This document shows positions 21,961 through 34,490 of a DNA stretch of 64,000 nucleotides, in pieces (the first letter of the stretch is position 1; each line of letters starts with the position of its first letter). Below the pieces are notes generated by a model. It was not told the DNA's origin. It ran no database searches and worked only from the letters and a program-made list of their open reading frames with translations. A program made the translations under genes and the position numbers. This stretch comes from Caprimulgus europaeus (lineage: Eukaryota; Chordata; Aves; Caprimulgiformes; Caprimulgidae): NCBI GenBank assembly GCA_907165065.1, contig OU015524.1, positions 930,001 through 994,000 on the forward strand, read 5' to 3'.

Positions 21961-23109
21961 AGGGGGTCATCTTGCCGGGCTCACCAGGAGCTGCTGCGCA
22001 AGTTTGGCTGTAAAACAGGCAAAAGTGGAGAGAGGGAGGGAGCGGAGCGCCGAGCCCGTGGGTTCACCTGGCAAACGGCATCTCCCGACAAGCACAACGG
22101 CGACCGTGCTCCCTCAGCCTCTCTGGCTGTTCTGCTGGGTTCTAGTTCAGAGCAATTAACCTCTGCAATTGCTGGCTGCTTCCTGGAGCCGGGTGGAACC
22201 GGCAGGGAACGAAGGGGAAATTCCTGCTGGGGTGCTGGGTAGGAAGCAGGAAACACAAGCGCAGTCACTTTGGAAGCGTGTCCGGGCTCTTCCTGGCTGG
22301 TGATCCTCTGGGGACCCTCGTGTGGGCAGGCTGAGTCTGAGAGGCACAAATGGACAGAGGTCGGCCCGTTTGGAGGTGTTGAGACACTTGGGGATCCACC
22401 TTTCAGAGCTTTGTTCTCTCAGCTTCCCCACTGATGGTCCTTTTTTGGGAATTTCTGCAATGGGATAAAGGCAAACGGGAATCTGAATTTCCCCTCTCCT
22501 CTCACACTGCACACACACTCGTTTCATTCCTCTAATGAAGCTAATAACATGACAAGGCAATAAATCAGGAACAAGTAGATTAAATGCTCATGGAGCTAAG
22601 ACCGAGTTATCCTTTATAATATTCAGTACCACGTGTCATGTAAAGAACAGCCTGCCTGGAAACATGCAGGGATGTATTGAACACATTGACTCGTGACGTG
22701 TGTGATGAAAGAAAGGCACAATAAAGCCCAGGAAAAAAGTAGCCAAGTGGCAGGACACAAATCTGCCTTTCTGAAAGACAAGTGGAGTATTGCATATGGG
22801 GGCCACTGTCCTGCCACAGTGACAACATGATTGTCACATGTGACTGATGCAGCACAAGGATTTCCCTGGGTAGGTGCAGCACGGGGGCTTGCCATGAAGA
22901 CCAGGTAACACACACATCCCTGTGCAAATTGACGTGGGCTGATGTGACAAGTGTCCTGGTGTGAGCTGGGCCTGTTCAGCAGCTGGAACAGCACTGGGGG
23001 TTGGGTTCAGCTGGGATTTGTCAGGAGAGAGACACTGAGAACATCCCCATGTTGGCATTTGTGTCCCTGGCACTGAAGGACTTTGTGTTTGTCCGTCTGC
23101 AAGCGCAAG
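21961..23109. other. single-copy noncoding DNA, left part GC-rich
   Basis: 21990-22330 has moderate GC with scattered CpGs (AGCGGAGCGCCGAGCCCG near 22040) but not the density of an island. No gene or repeat recognised in the interval. Confidence 0.5.
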
Positions 23110-23561
23110 AGCTCAGGGGTGAGGAATACTGACATGGATCAGCTCCATGGGCATTGGGCTCTGCCAAGGGGCTGTTCCATCTCCTGTCCCCCATGGGCAG
23201 GAGATCCATGAGGGGCTCTTCCTCTCTGGCTCTCTCTGGCTCTCGCTCGGGCTCTCGCTCTCCCGGGATTGCGGTTTCGGGTCGGGATTGTCGCTGCTCC
23301 GGGATTGTTCTCTGGGAACGGGCCGGGCTGGGACGGCAGGTGGTGAGCAATGGCACTGGGGGTCACTCACTGGCATACTTTTTTAGTGTTATTACCATTA
23401 TTATTATTTTAAGTTTTATTTTATTTTAATTATTAAATTGTTCTTATCTCACCCTAGGAGTCTCCTTACCCTTCCCCCCCCAGTTCTCTCCCCTATCCCC
23501 TGGGTGGGGGCAGTGAGCGAGCGGCTGTGTCTGGCTGCCAGCCCAGTGCAACCACCACAAC
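23110..23561 (+). mobile_element. fossil LTR (3' part) of an avian endogenous retrovirus, probably a solo LTR remnant
   Basis: The order of parts matches the 3' half of a widespread bird LTR family, which I believe is ERVL-like. The parts are TGAGCAATGGCACTG with TCACTCACTGGCAT, an AT-rich stretch of TATTATTATTTTAAG type, ATTAAATTGTTCTTATCTCACCC, which is split here into ATTAAATTGTTC and TTATCTCACCC, then TTCTCTCCCCTATCCC, and finally GGGGGCAGTGAGCGAGCGGC. ATTAAA would be the polyadenylation signal. The CT-rich, CpG-bearing segment at about 23210-23300 lies upstream. The 3' limit near 23561 is fairly clear; the 5' limit is uncertain. No internal viral genes are present beside it. It is a degraded fossil of moderate age. 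Confidence 0.7.
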
Positions 23562-25109
23562 AAGCACTCAAGATTGTCCTTTATGTGGTTCCTTGGTTCC
23601 AACGCTGTGGTGAACTCTGGTTACGAAGAGGCGATCACAGCTGTCAAAAGCAAAATCAGTGCAGGGTCCCTGGCTTCTGCCTGTCTTTTCCTACAGCTCT
23701 CCGTTTCCTCTCTGTCGCTTCTGGCTGTAAGTGGGTGGATGAGACCACAGCCGTGATCTGGAGCTAGAATTTAGGCAAAAACCTAGCTGCAAAACCTCAT
23801 GCCCCAAACTCTTCACACACATATTTTGGAGAGACAAATGTGCAAATCCTGGTTTGGATTGGCCTTTCTTTGCTCTAAAGTGAAAACAAAAAAAACCAAT
23901 TAAAAAACCCAACAAAAAAACCCATTGTTCTTCACTTGGGAAAATCTCTGAGGGCAGAGGGTTAGGGAACATCCTTTGCTCGATGGCTGCGGGGACACAC
24001 AGCTCTTGATGCAGCAGTGCCCGCCAAGCACGTGGTGCTGAGGAGCATTAATGTCCCCTGCTTTGGGTGGGTGAGCAGGAGGAGCAGCAGGGATGTCTCT
24101 CAGTGTAAAACAGTGAAGAAAGGAGTCATAGTCATACCCTAAATCTGTGCAGGTTTTGGTGGCTAGGCAAACATGAGAAGGGAGAATGAGGAAAAGGGAA
24201 ACAAGCCAAGATAGTCTCTATTTTTGCAAATAAACAAGCTGTGTAAAAGAAACAGCACTTCATCCCCATGTTTTCTTCAGAGGAGTCTCAGGGGTCTCGG
24301 ACAGACCCTGCATTTTGACTAATTGTGTGGTCCAAAGTGGCCACTGGAAAGTAGAAAGCACTTTAAACCAGTCACATCTGGGCTCACATTGCTCCGCCAT
24401 GCCTTGTGTGGTGACTCTGGAGGCTGCTGCTGTATCAGCGGCCTAGTCCCAGAAGAACTGTACGATTTCCAACAGCTATTTCAAAGAAAGGACAGGCTTT
24501 TGCTTCAGAACATCTCATGCCTACTCTGGATAGCAATTAAAGATGTTAAAAAAATGAATTTTTACAAGAAACTTTTTAAAATGGTGGGTTTCAGCCGTCT
24601 CTTTCTTTGTCCTTTGCAAATAGTTCGTTTCTCCGCTCTAAATTAGGACGGGCCATCATGGGAAGCAGTTGTGTGACCCCTCCTTTGCTCCTCACACGTG
24701 TTGGCTTATCTGTAAGCAGTCTCCACTTTCCCCAAATCTGAGCCCCTCCATTTCTCTGAGCTCGTGCTGTGAAACATCAGCTTGAAAAGGCAGAGAGCAG
24801 CTTTTAGTGTCTCAAAGTTGTCTCCCCCAGACCAAGATCTCTCCATAGTTAGGAGTTTCCTTTTGATCTGTTGTTGGTTGGTGGGTTTTTTTGGTAGTGT
24901 CAGATTCAGACCAACCTAAGGAGTCTCTGAGGTTTTCTTCCCCTTTGCCTCTGTGTTCCTGTTTCCGTCTTGAAATGCTCTGTTCAAACAGCACCCAAAC
25001 AGGAGGATTACAAAAGTTTTGTTTTGCTGATCCACTGTTGACAGAGGCTTTTGAGGAGAGATAAATCACTGACAGTCTCTGAGCATCAGAGATTGTCTCT
25101 TCTTAGCTC
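23562..25109. other. single-copy noncoding DNA
   Basis: An A/C-rich low-complexity tract lies at about 23880-23922. Nothing else was recognised; open frames here are short and unremarkable. Confidence 0.55.
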
Positions 25110-25350
25110 AGTACCGTTTAATCACCTGCAGGCATCCCAATTACCATAAGCAGAATTACTATCCCAATTAAGCAGCAGTCCTTGCCACTTGGTGTCATTA
25201 GGCTTAATTTGGTTCCTTGGGAAGTGTCCTGATTAAGTTGATTACCTGATTAAGTGGGTGTACTCTATATGATGGGCCTGCTGCATCAGTGCTTTATGCC
25301 AGTTCTGCTTGTTGATTAAAGTGCTATTATGGCAGCGTAGAAATAGAGCG
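25110..25350. promoter_or_regulatory. candidate enhancer with repeated homeodomain sites
   Basis: Two 10-mers are each repeated. ATCCCAATTA occurs at 25134-25143 and 25161-25170, and CCTGATTAAG at 25228-25237 and 25245-25254. Between and around them are further cores (GGCTTAATTTGG near 25201, TTGATTACC near 25238, TTGATTAAAGTG near 25312). ATTA/TTAA cores at this spacing in unique sequence are typical of homeodomain-bound regulatory elements. That it functions is inference. No promoter signal is seen. Confidence 0.4.
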
Positions 25351-28300
25351 ATGCCAAGGTGAATCTGGCCCGTGGCTTTTAGCAACCCTTGTCCAAGCTT
25401 GCAAAACACTTTGCATTTTCAGCAGGAAGTCACTGGACACAAATCACCCCTGGGATTAATTCTCCAGTTCCAGAGGAAATGAAATTGGGGTGAAATTGGA
25501 CAGGTTTGTTTCTTTTTTTTCTAAGAACAGTAAAGTGAAATCGGCTGTCTGCAAGGGGGGGGCTGACGTTGTGAAAATGGACTTGAGATATGCAAGATAG
25601 GAACGTTTAGAACTTAAAGAGGGGGAAAAAAAATCTACCAGCTCAAGCTGCTGCTGTTTCACCCTGGTTTTCCACACTGGAAAATACTGGTGTAGCCTAT
25701 CAGCCCATTCCAACCACGAGCTAGCAGTCTGCTGTCTGAGAAGAGTTGCAGTTATGTTTTTGTACTCTTTTTCTATCTGTTTCTGGGCTACCTCTGGGTC
25801 TAACATGGAGTGCCAGAATATCAGGAGCTGTGTTCACTCACTGGTTGACATCATCAAAAGCAGTGGTGTCATAGGAGAGGTTAATTAGGCACCACCAGGG
25901 AAAAAAAAAAGGCTGTTTCTGGCCCAGGCAGGAGTAAGAGGGAACAGAAGCAAAGCCAAGTGTGACAGGACTTTCTTTTTTATTTCTGTTTTAGGTTTTT
26001 AAAATATGGGGTTTTTTTAGATGTTCCATCTTTCAATATAGTGATGACAGATGACAATACTATAAATGCCCAGGTGAATCTTGGAGTGCTAACTCCACGC
26101 CTAAACAGTGCCTGTGATAGTGTTCACTCACCTGCCTTTGGGTGTGTTTGTTGCAGGAGGCTGTGTAGAGATGTCCTGTAGCCAAGGAAGCAACAGAGAA
26201 AGTTCTGGGGTCAGTCTGGCCTGATGGAGGTGTCTGAGCTGTCCTGCCAATACCAAGCGAGTCTCTCCAGCCCAGTGCGGCTGCTGCAGGCACCCAGGCT
26301 TGGCGAGGCGGGTCAGAGCCCTGCTCCTCGCGCAGGCTGTGCTCCTGGGCCGCAGACGTGCCCGCTCCTCTTCAGCAGAGCACGCTGAGAAAAGAATTTG
26401 CCCATCTGGCACGAGATGGAGGGGTAATATATCCGCTTACTTTTATCTCGTCCCTTTCATCCAGAACATATTGCTGCGACTGAAGTTAATACAGCTATTG
26501 GCAATGATATGAACATATTCGATTTTTTTCCTCCCATTAGGTTTTCTTGGAGGACAGGAAGCAATTTTGCCTTCTGTCATGCCATTTATCTAAGGATAAA
26601 GGAGGAGGGATGCAAACCTGCATTAAACTATCTTTGCTAACAGAAATCAGTTGTCCAGCAATATCTGTTTGATCTGTCCAGCTGACGGAAGAGATACAGC
26701 ACTAACTAAGCTGAGCCTGTATTTTCCAGGCTGTTAGCCAGCTTTTATCCATCTTAATGGTGCAAAAGGGGGTCTGTACAGTCACAGGGCAGAAAGAGGA
26801 AGGCTTGCCCAAAGGGCTAATCAGAGCAGCAGCCTAGTTTAGGTGCTTTGAAAGTCTGAATGTGATGGATGTGGTAGCAGTGGATGTTCTCCATTTAAAA
26901 GATTCTTAAAATAGCACACAGCTGCTGTAATACCTCTGTCCTTCCTTCTTACCCATCCCTCTCTAAAGTCGTTCATCCTTAAATAGTCCTGCATGAGGAC
27001 CAGAGAGGTTTCTGTCTTCGTTTATCAGACAATTTCCAGGGAGCCTCCTTGTAGCCAGCGTCGTCTTGCTGACTTCTCAGGTTGATCTGGTCTGTGCCAG
27101 GAAGTGGCTGGATCCCAAAGAACAACCTTTTCCTGGACATTTTCTTTGGCCTCTCTGAGAGTTTCTTCAAAGCAGGTATTCTGGCCCAGACCACATGAAG
27201 TGACAATACTGGTTGGGACTGCAGGACCCAAAAGTGCCTTTTGAGGTACATGAACCTGTGAGATAGAGGTGGATATCATTAACCAAACAATTAACTCTCC
27301 TTTTCCTTTGGCTAATTCAACCCATGGCCCATTCCCATCAGGGGGTTGAACTGTCTGATCTGAGGAGATTCCAAACCTTGTTTGTAAGCACTCGTGGGCC
27401 AGACTGAAAACCAGGGCACCCCGTTGAGGAATTGGGCTGATAGACAACAGCCGGAGAACCCATCCCTTTGTACCGACACCCCCTACACCCCAGCTCTCGT
27501 GGCCTGAGCATGTGCAGTATGCAATTTCCTCTGTCTTCACAATCTGGCAGGAGACTGTAGTGCCCTGAAAGGTTACAGACGGGGCTGCAAAGTGTGTGGA
27601 CACTCGCTCAGCTGCGTGAGCCTGACTCCTCCTTGGAGTCATGTAAAGGAGGGACAGGGCTTTCTGTCAGAGCTTGCACCTTTAAAACAGGAATATGAAC
27701 ACCCACCTCAGCACAGGAATCCCCAGGCGAGCTGTAATCTGGGCTAGTGGCCCGTATTCTGTAGCCAAAGATGGGAGTGTTTCCTGCCTGCCTATCCAGC
27801 TGCCTTTGGCTGCTCAACCTGAACGACCAGGCTCTTGATTTCCAGTGCCACCAGCATTCAGTGCAAGTCTGCAAGGAGGCTCAGCCTCCTCTGGATTTTG
27901 CCACCCATGCCTCAGCTTGGCTTTTGCTAAATATTAGGCACAAACCATTTATTTATTCTTCCTCTTTGTTCCTGGCTCCTGAAGGTGTGATCTGTTTCCA
28001 CAGACGTCAGCAACGACGATTCCCGTTCGCATCAGCGTGGCGTGGCAGGGGCAGGCAGGGGCTGCCCCCGTGGCTCTTCCAGACGTGTCTGCTCCCTGAG
28101 TCAGGAGTGATCTGTTCCCGGTTCCCTGCGTGTGCTGCACATTCAGGGTCTGTGTTTAGTTTTAACTGGCCAAACAGGCTACGAAGTGTCACTTCTCTTT
28201 GCCTGGATAAATGCAGCGTGTAGGAGCAGGTGTCCAGTATGAATACTCATAGCAAATGTGCTTAAAACACTTCCTAAGACAGTTCTGCATTAGGGTCACT

Positions 28301-30647
28301 CCCTCTGAAAACACTGGTGCCAGCAAATTTGTTCACTAGAACGCCAACAGGAAGAAAACGTGGAAAAGGTGAAAACATAATGGAATCCAGTTCCCTTAAA
28401 ACTGGAACGAATGGATGAATGAATATTGTTGCAAGTATTTGCAGTAACCTCCCAGATGTCTCTCTTAGACTTTGGATGAACTTGGCTCAGAAGTACCTTT
28501 TCTTTTTTTACATTTTGCTTTTTATGAAGTTTTTGAACAACATTTTACAACCAATAATAAAAAGGAATATTAAATCTCATACAATCTTTCATAGCCGATA
28601 AAGAAAAAAGTGTGCTGTATCCTACTAATACATCATGGTCTCCAGGAGCGCACTGGTACCTTAGAACTGGGATTGGGCTGGACCCCCAAATGCAGTACTT
28701 CCTCCTTTTGTGGAGTAGGAGTTTTAGGTTTGTAGATGTGTATTCCTACAGCTTTCAGTGGGAGAACCAGAATCCTCTCTGCTCTGTCATGTATTTATAA
28801 GGTGGGATAAATCATCGGGACATGTCTTAGGAGATTTCCACCATTACAGATCTCAGAAACCTCATAAGAGGAGCTCATTTCCCAGAGTTCTTGTCTTGCT
28901 GAGGTCAAAATCTTGTAAGAACACTGCTATTCTGAAGAATTAAATGTGAACCTGATGTTAGTGCTGATTTAATCTTGCTCGTAAACTTCAGACTCGAGCC
29001 AAAACCTCTTTGCATGCGGAGAGCAGGAATGACAGCTTGATGGATCTGAAACTTTAAGCGTTGTGTACAGTTGGGATTGCTGAGCAGGATGAGAGATATG
29101 TAGAACCTTGGATAGTCCTGTAAGGATATATAAGCCCTTCACAGGCTTGTCAGATGAGGAGCAAATATGGATTTATGTGTTGGCATGAAGGAAACGAGAA
29201 CCTTCTTGCCAGTGGCGGTCAGGAAGCCTTTAATGCTTTCTCCAATGGATTGCATGCCCGCATGGGCCAAGGGAACGCAGAATGGATGCTCTGCGTACCA
29301 GGAGCCATGGCCCTTGGAGAGCAAACGTGGTTCTGGGCCATCCCTGAAAGAGAGTAAAACCTTCAGGTAATATTGGGTATTTCTAGGGAATTGTTTTCAT
29401 TTGTTTGTCCTTACAGTTAAGGAAATTAAACCAAAGCCCTAGCTTGATTTCTCCTCGTGGATTAGTCTGTGTTAATTATTGCTATTAATAGAACTGTGAG
29501 CACTCAAGGTCCCAAGCATGCAAAGACTTGTACAGCTATTTTGTGGTGACAAACGACTGCCTGCAGAGGTAAAGGTGTGTGTCTTTGCAGGATTTGGGCA
29601 TCAGAAGGGGTTTGGAATCATGGTTATCTTAAAAGCCCAAACAAGCCAAGGGCTAGTGGAAAACATAAAAGTAATTCTCTTTATTCAAACACAATTCCTT
29701 TTGCTATCTTTGAGGCTATCTAGCTAAGCCCTGGGCAGGAGAAGTACTAAGGAATCACAAGTGAATGGCAAAATCAGAGGAAGGGAAGAAAAAACAAACC
29801 TCCATGTTTCTGATAAGTATCAGTTCAGTTTCCTCTGCGTGGCTTCCTGCAGAGCCCTCTGTCATCAGTGGTACCTCTCTCTGGACTGGAGAGCGCTTTG
29901 GGTGACAGCCCCTTGCAGCACACGGCGTTATGAGCTGTGAGTCCTGAGCACAGCTGTGCTGGACCCCGGGCTGTGGGACAGCGGCCCTGGGCCTCGTGCT
30001 GCACGCGGTGTCCTGTGTCACCCTGGCACGGGCACGGGATGCTGCCCAAACCAGTTCTGATCCATCTGCTGTGTGTGCCCTTCTGCAGACACATCTGCCA
30101 GAGCCAGGCACTGCTCCTGGTCCACGGGACAGTGTGCAGGGAGGGGCATCTCGGGACGCCTCAACACCAGCCTTTCATCAGCTGCAGCTTCAGGGGGGTT
30201 GCTGCAAAGCAGCGAGCTCACCCACGTTATGGTGTGGTTTTGGCTAATCAGCCTAGCCAAGCAGTTTGGGAAATTATTTGTTTTTTCTCTCTCTCTCTTT
30301 TTTTTTTTTTAAGTAAAAAAAAGCTCCCCAGCACCAGCCCACCATGCACCAGCACACACACAACTGGTCATGACACTGTTTTGACCCTACTATGGAAAAG
30401 TGTGATTGGTTTTGGTAGGTACTAGTTTTTTTAGTTTCATGTGGAAATGCTGCAGTTTTAAATTACTGCAGAAAAGAGACTTTTTAAAAAAAGGAGGTTA
30501 AAGTGTGAATGGAAATAGGAAGCATTTTGCAAAAGGAAATTTAAACCTTTTGGGCAAAAAATTTCAACTACATTTCCTTGCTGTATTTTGCTCTCTCTGT
30601 AACTATCTGAAGGGGAGGCAGATGACTCTGCACAGATGACTTTGCAT
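25351..30647. other. single-copy noncoding DNA
   Basis: No gene was recognised in this 5.3 kb. A 205-codon minus-strand frame (27025-27642) and an 116-codon one (25456-25806) have no domain, signal peptide or membrane segment that I can identify, and such lengths are expected once or so by chance in 64 kb. A CpG-richer patch near 28003-28080 contains ACGTCAGCAACGACG. A CT/T-rich simple tract occurs at 30280-30311. Confidence 0.5.
30280..30311. repeat. (CT)n and poly-T simple repeat
   Basis: TTTTTT, then a CT dinucleotide run, then 13 T. Simple low-complexity DNA. Confidence 0.85.
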
Positions 30648-30996
30648 CCAGTTCTGGGGTCCCCAACATCAGAAGGACATGGGCCTACTGTAGCCAGTCC
30701 AGAGGAGGCCACGAGGATGATGCAAGGGCATCAGAACAAGGGGTGATGGCTTGAAACTGGAAGAGGGGAGGTTTAGATGAGATGTGAGGAAGAAATTGTT
30801 TGGTGTGAGGGTGGTGAGACCCTGGCCCAGGTTGCCCAGAGAAGATGTGGCTGCTCCTCCCTGGAAGTGTTCTCGGCCAGGCTGGATGAGGCTTTGAGCA
30901 ACCTGGTCTAGTGGAAGGTGTCCCTGCTGCTGGCAGGGGGGTTGTGACTGGGTGAGCTTTCAGGTCCCTTCCAGCCCAAACCAGTCTGGGATTCTA
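30648..30996 (+). mobile_element. CR1 LINE 3' end, plus strand, internally deleted
   Basis: The segment reads like the 3' end of an avian CR1 LINE: CCAGTTCTGGGG, AGAAGGACATGGG, CAGAGGAGGCCACGAGGATG, GGGGAGGTTTAGATGAG, AGGAAGAAATTG, GGCTTTGAGCAACCTGG, TCTAGTGGAAGGTGTCC, TCAGGTCCCTTCCAGCCC and a terminal GATTCT-like word (ending about 30996). A typical copy has one to two hundred more bases between the 'cacgaggatg' word (about 30717) and the 'gggcatcagaacaagg' word, so an internal deletion is likely. CR1 encodes reverse transcriptase upstream, but only the noncoding 3' tail and the end of the ORF2 region are represented. Clear family match, moderate divergence. Confidence 0.9.
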
Positions 30997-32507
30997 GGGA
31001 GCAGAATCTGGTGGCACAGACATTATGCCTGTGCAGAGAATAGTTCAGCTGTCAAGGCTGCTAAGAATTTAAGTTTTGGAGTTTCTCCCAAACATTTAGG
31101 TGAAACACAAAACTGGGCTGTTTGGGCTCTTACACTGAAGATAGTCTTCTTGTGTGTTTAATAGCAAATAACTAGGCTGGGATTTCCAGTGAATTCCAAG
31201 TTTTCCAGGTGCCCAACTTCAATGAAAATTCCCTTTGAAAATTCTGGGGGAGGTGGGTGATAATGAGGCTCAAAGTGGGGCTGTGTCAGTGGCCCTGAGG
31301 ACACTGCACAATTAAAGGTACCTGTGGTACAACCAAGTGTTACACAGAAGGAAGACTTGGGCAGCCAGTGCCTTTGACAGAAGGACACATCAAGAGCTCT
31401 GCCTGAAAGCTTTGTAGGGAACCCCCAAAGCATGAATGATGCTTCATCCTGTTTGGGGTCCTGTGTTTGAGAGATTGGCTTTAAGCACAGAGGCTGCAGC
31501 TGTAGTGCTGTCCTGTTTGTCATCAGCTGGGACCAGGTGGAAAGCAAATAAAGAGATTTTTCCAAAGGAGTAGAAGATCGAACTCAAACATTAATTCTTC
31601 CTCTAGAACTGAAAGTACTTTCCACCAAACTTTAAAAAATGCTTTCTGCTAAATTCAGGTGCTGCTTGGGCGTGGTTGGCTTTCAGTCCAACCCTCACAC
31701 CATTGTGTTATTTGTATAAGACCAGCCCATCCCGATGAAGAGAGTGATAGTATTAAGGATAAGAACACTGACTTGTAAAGAATATTGAGGCTACACCATG
31801 GAGCTGTTCTTCTGAAACATAAATTTTCATTTAAAAAAGAGAGTGCTTTCTTTGCAAGGAGTCGTAGAGCGCTTTAAAAGGCTAATGACATTACTGGTGG
31901 GTGATACATTTTGCAAATGGAAGGCAAGGAAGAGAAAACATAATTTCCTCTAAATTTAGCATAAATTCTATTACCTCTGTTACTGTCCCATAGGCCAGTG
32001 GCACAGCTTTCCTAAAGCTTCTGCTTCCTAGATGGCACGGTACAGTTTGTTCTCTCCCAGCCCTGTATTGTTTCTATGGAGATCAGTGCAAACGCTGAGC
32101 TCTTCATGCCTATGTGGGGATTAGGAGTTTAACAACAAAAAGGAATGTGAAATTGGGCATCTGAGTACGTACTGAGGTACCAGTAACTTGGAATCCGCTG
32201 GTGGATCATCAGTTCTGCAGATGTGCTCTGTGTTTGGACTCAGGGAGGTGGGTGCCAGGCTCCTGCCTTCAGAAAATCTTCACCAGGGTCTGCAAGGTAC
32301 TTACTGATGAGTTGTATTTTATCTTGATTCCTGCCCCCTGTTTCCTTATAGTTAAGAGAACTCTAAGGAAACTGACTCTTGCAATTAATCACAGCAACCT
32401 TTTCAGACATCAGTGATGAGGATTTAGCAGTGCTGGGCCCTTACTGTAAAAAACCTTTTCCCTGTTACTGCACAGACACTGTGAAAAGCAGGTTGGGATT
32501 AGGAAGC
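30997..32507. other. noncoding DNA, AT-rich candidate element at about 31780-32000
   Basis: The AT-rich part includes ACATAAATTTTCATTT, GGCTAATGACATTAC and TAAATTTAGCATAAATTC and could be regulatory; evidence is texture only. Nothing else recognised. Confidence 0.35.
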
Positions 32508-32612
32508 AGCGATAAGCTCCCGTTGCAGAGAGGAGGCAGAGGTACAGAGAGGTTAGTGGCATTTTGTCTGGAGCCTCTGGCAGAACTGGAAAGTGACCTC
32601 AGACCCTGCTTT
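32508..32612 (-). mobile_element. MIR-like SINE fragment, minus strand
   Basis: Plus-strand words 'gataagctcccgttgcaga', 'ggcagaggtacagagagg', 'ttagtggcattttg', 'ctctggcagaactgg' and 'gacctcagaccctgc' follow the reverse complement of the MIR core ('gaggaaactgaggcacagagaggttaagtgacttgcc...ggcagagctgg...'). MIR-type CORE-SINEs predate the split of mammals and reptiles and occur as old, diverged copies in birds. Truncated and diverged. Confidence 0.55.
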
Positions 32613-34239
32613 CTTGTTTGAATGTCTGTAACCCCAGAACAGCTCTCTACCGTCATCTCCCTCGCAGATTTTATTAGCGGGCGGCCGGACCTTGGCGTCC
32701 CGCTCACGGTAATTATTCGGCTGCATCTTGCAGGACTTGGGTGCTGAAGTATCAGATCTATTCTACATAATTTCTATAATTTACTCTTGAAAGTCAGAAG
32801 GGAAAAGGAACCTCTAAGTTTTGATTAGACACTAAATTCATTATTTCACATTAGAATTGCCTTCACCAGAGGACCAAGGATACTTACTTGATTCAGTAAC
32901 GAGAGCTCCAAAGGGTACTAATTTAGTAAGACTATTGACTGTTCATTACTCTGCTGTTGCTCAAATAGCTGAGAGCATGTGTGGTGTTTAATGTGATCTT
33001 AAACATTACTATCTACGGTAAATCAGAAGCAGGGCACGAGTGCTATAGCTGCTGTTTAATGATGTATGAAAAAGCTGCCTGGTAAAGTGCACCATTAAGA
33101 AAAGCTAAAACCAGTGCTGAACAAAGACCTGATGAAATATTGATACCTTTGCAGCCAGTACCATTTCTTCTTACTTGGAAAGTGACTGAAGTCTGGTTTT
33201 CTGAAAAAAATCACACTTAACTTGAGCAAAGCAGTGCCATCAGATGGATGGGAGCAAATCATCTGTTGGGGGGGGGAAAAAACAAACAAGGAAAAATAAT
33301 GCAGTTAGTCTTTGGTACATCAGTGTTTAGTTTATAATCAGAAAAACTTCCAGTTCTGCCATTATTCCCTTTCCATTGAGATATTGAACCTCCCCAATCC
33401 CATCCCCACCTCTTTCCTCTTTGTTGGAGAAAAAATCCAATTAAAAAAATATATATATTAGCGAGACAGTCCTTTTTAAAGGATGAACTAAGGGCTGTAA
33501 ACTTCATCCCACCCATAAAAAAAAGGAAAAATACAGATGGTTGGTGAAGCTCTCCCAGGTCAGATGCCATCAGTGCCAGAGCTTCTCTCAGGGATTCTTG
33601 GGAAGAGCATCCCTCCCTCTGCAGTGGACTTGGTGGGCTGAGCAGGAAGGAAGCTTCTCTTCTCTGGTCAGGTGTGTCTGAGAGAACAGCTTCGTCCAGT
33701 GCTGTCCTGGACACTGTTCCTTAACTCCAAACCATGTTTGCCAGCCTTTGTGCTTGTGGACCTGACCCCAGGAACGGTGCCTTCATTTCTTTTAAACACC
33801 TCTTCAACTCTTGGTGGACCTGGGCTCAAACATCAGTGCAAATCAGGCTATTTTACTTGACACTTCTCTCTTTCATTTTTTCCCCCACCTTCCCTCCACA
33901 AAGCTCGTGCTCTTGTGTAACTGGGGCTGTGGTAGGTCAGCGCTGTTGCCCTCTTCAGCTGCTGGGAGGCTCTTGTGCACAGGGATGTGAGGGAGGTTTT
34001 CACAGGTCAGGGTCCTGCCGTCACCGTGGAAGCTGGCAGGGACTGCAGCACCCGTGCTTAGGGATTAGAGCATCTCCCTCACACCAACATCTTCTGTAGT
34101 TTGTGCTGGGGGAGACTTGAGGTTTCTCCTGTCTGGCTGCTACTTGTGGGCTTGGCTGGTCCTGCAGACCCTGCGGCTCATTCAGCCTAGAAGGAAAGAA
34201 AGGCAGGACTGAGAAGGCACCCAGAAATGGGCAAAGCAG
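32613..34239. other. single-copy noncoding DNA
   Basis: 32750-33080 is AT-rich with ACTAATTTAGTAAGAC and TTACTTGATTCAG words and could hold a regulatory element. A G-run (9 G) then A-run is at about 33267-33285, and a short (AT)n at about 33450. The 151-codon minus frame at 33259-33714 has no domain. Confidence 0.45.
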
Positions 34240-34490
34240 GTAGTCTGAAAAACAAGACCACAAGGAAGTGCTTTTTCACACAGCACATAATGAAATTGTG
34301 CTACTCATCGACACAGGATGCTGAGGAGACCTGAAGAGTAAATTGATTCAAAATAAATAAAATAATGAGATTAGGCAACTTTGTTAGAAGAAGTCCCCTG
34401 GTGTTATTAATGAAGTAGATGGAACCTCCAGGTCAGCAAATCCTGGAGACATTGATTTTAGGAAGCAGGACACTGTAACTGGGAAAGGAA
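34240..34490 (+). mobile_element. ancient CR1-like LINE 3' fragment, plus strand
   Basis: The sequence AACAAGACCACAAGGAAGTG, CTTTTTCACACAGCACATA, TGAAATTGTGCTACTCATCG, ACAGGATGCTGAGGAGACC, GAAGAGTAAATTGATTC and TGGAACCTCCAGGTCAGC matches in order the 3' region of old reptilian CR1 elements ('aaaggaagtacttcttcacacagcgcatagttaaactatggaactc-attgccacaggatg'). Copies of this kind are old and immobile. The left and right limits are approximate. Confidence 0.7.

Noticed and set aside
27025-27642. 205-codon minus-strand frame as a gene or old viral relic
   Set aside because: No domain, signal peptide, membrane segment or repeat ends are visible. One such frame is expected by chance in 64 kb read in six frames.
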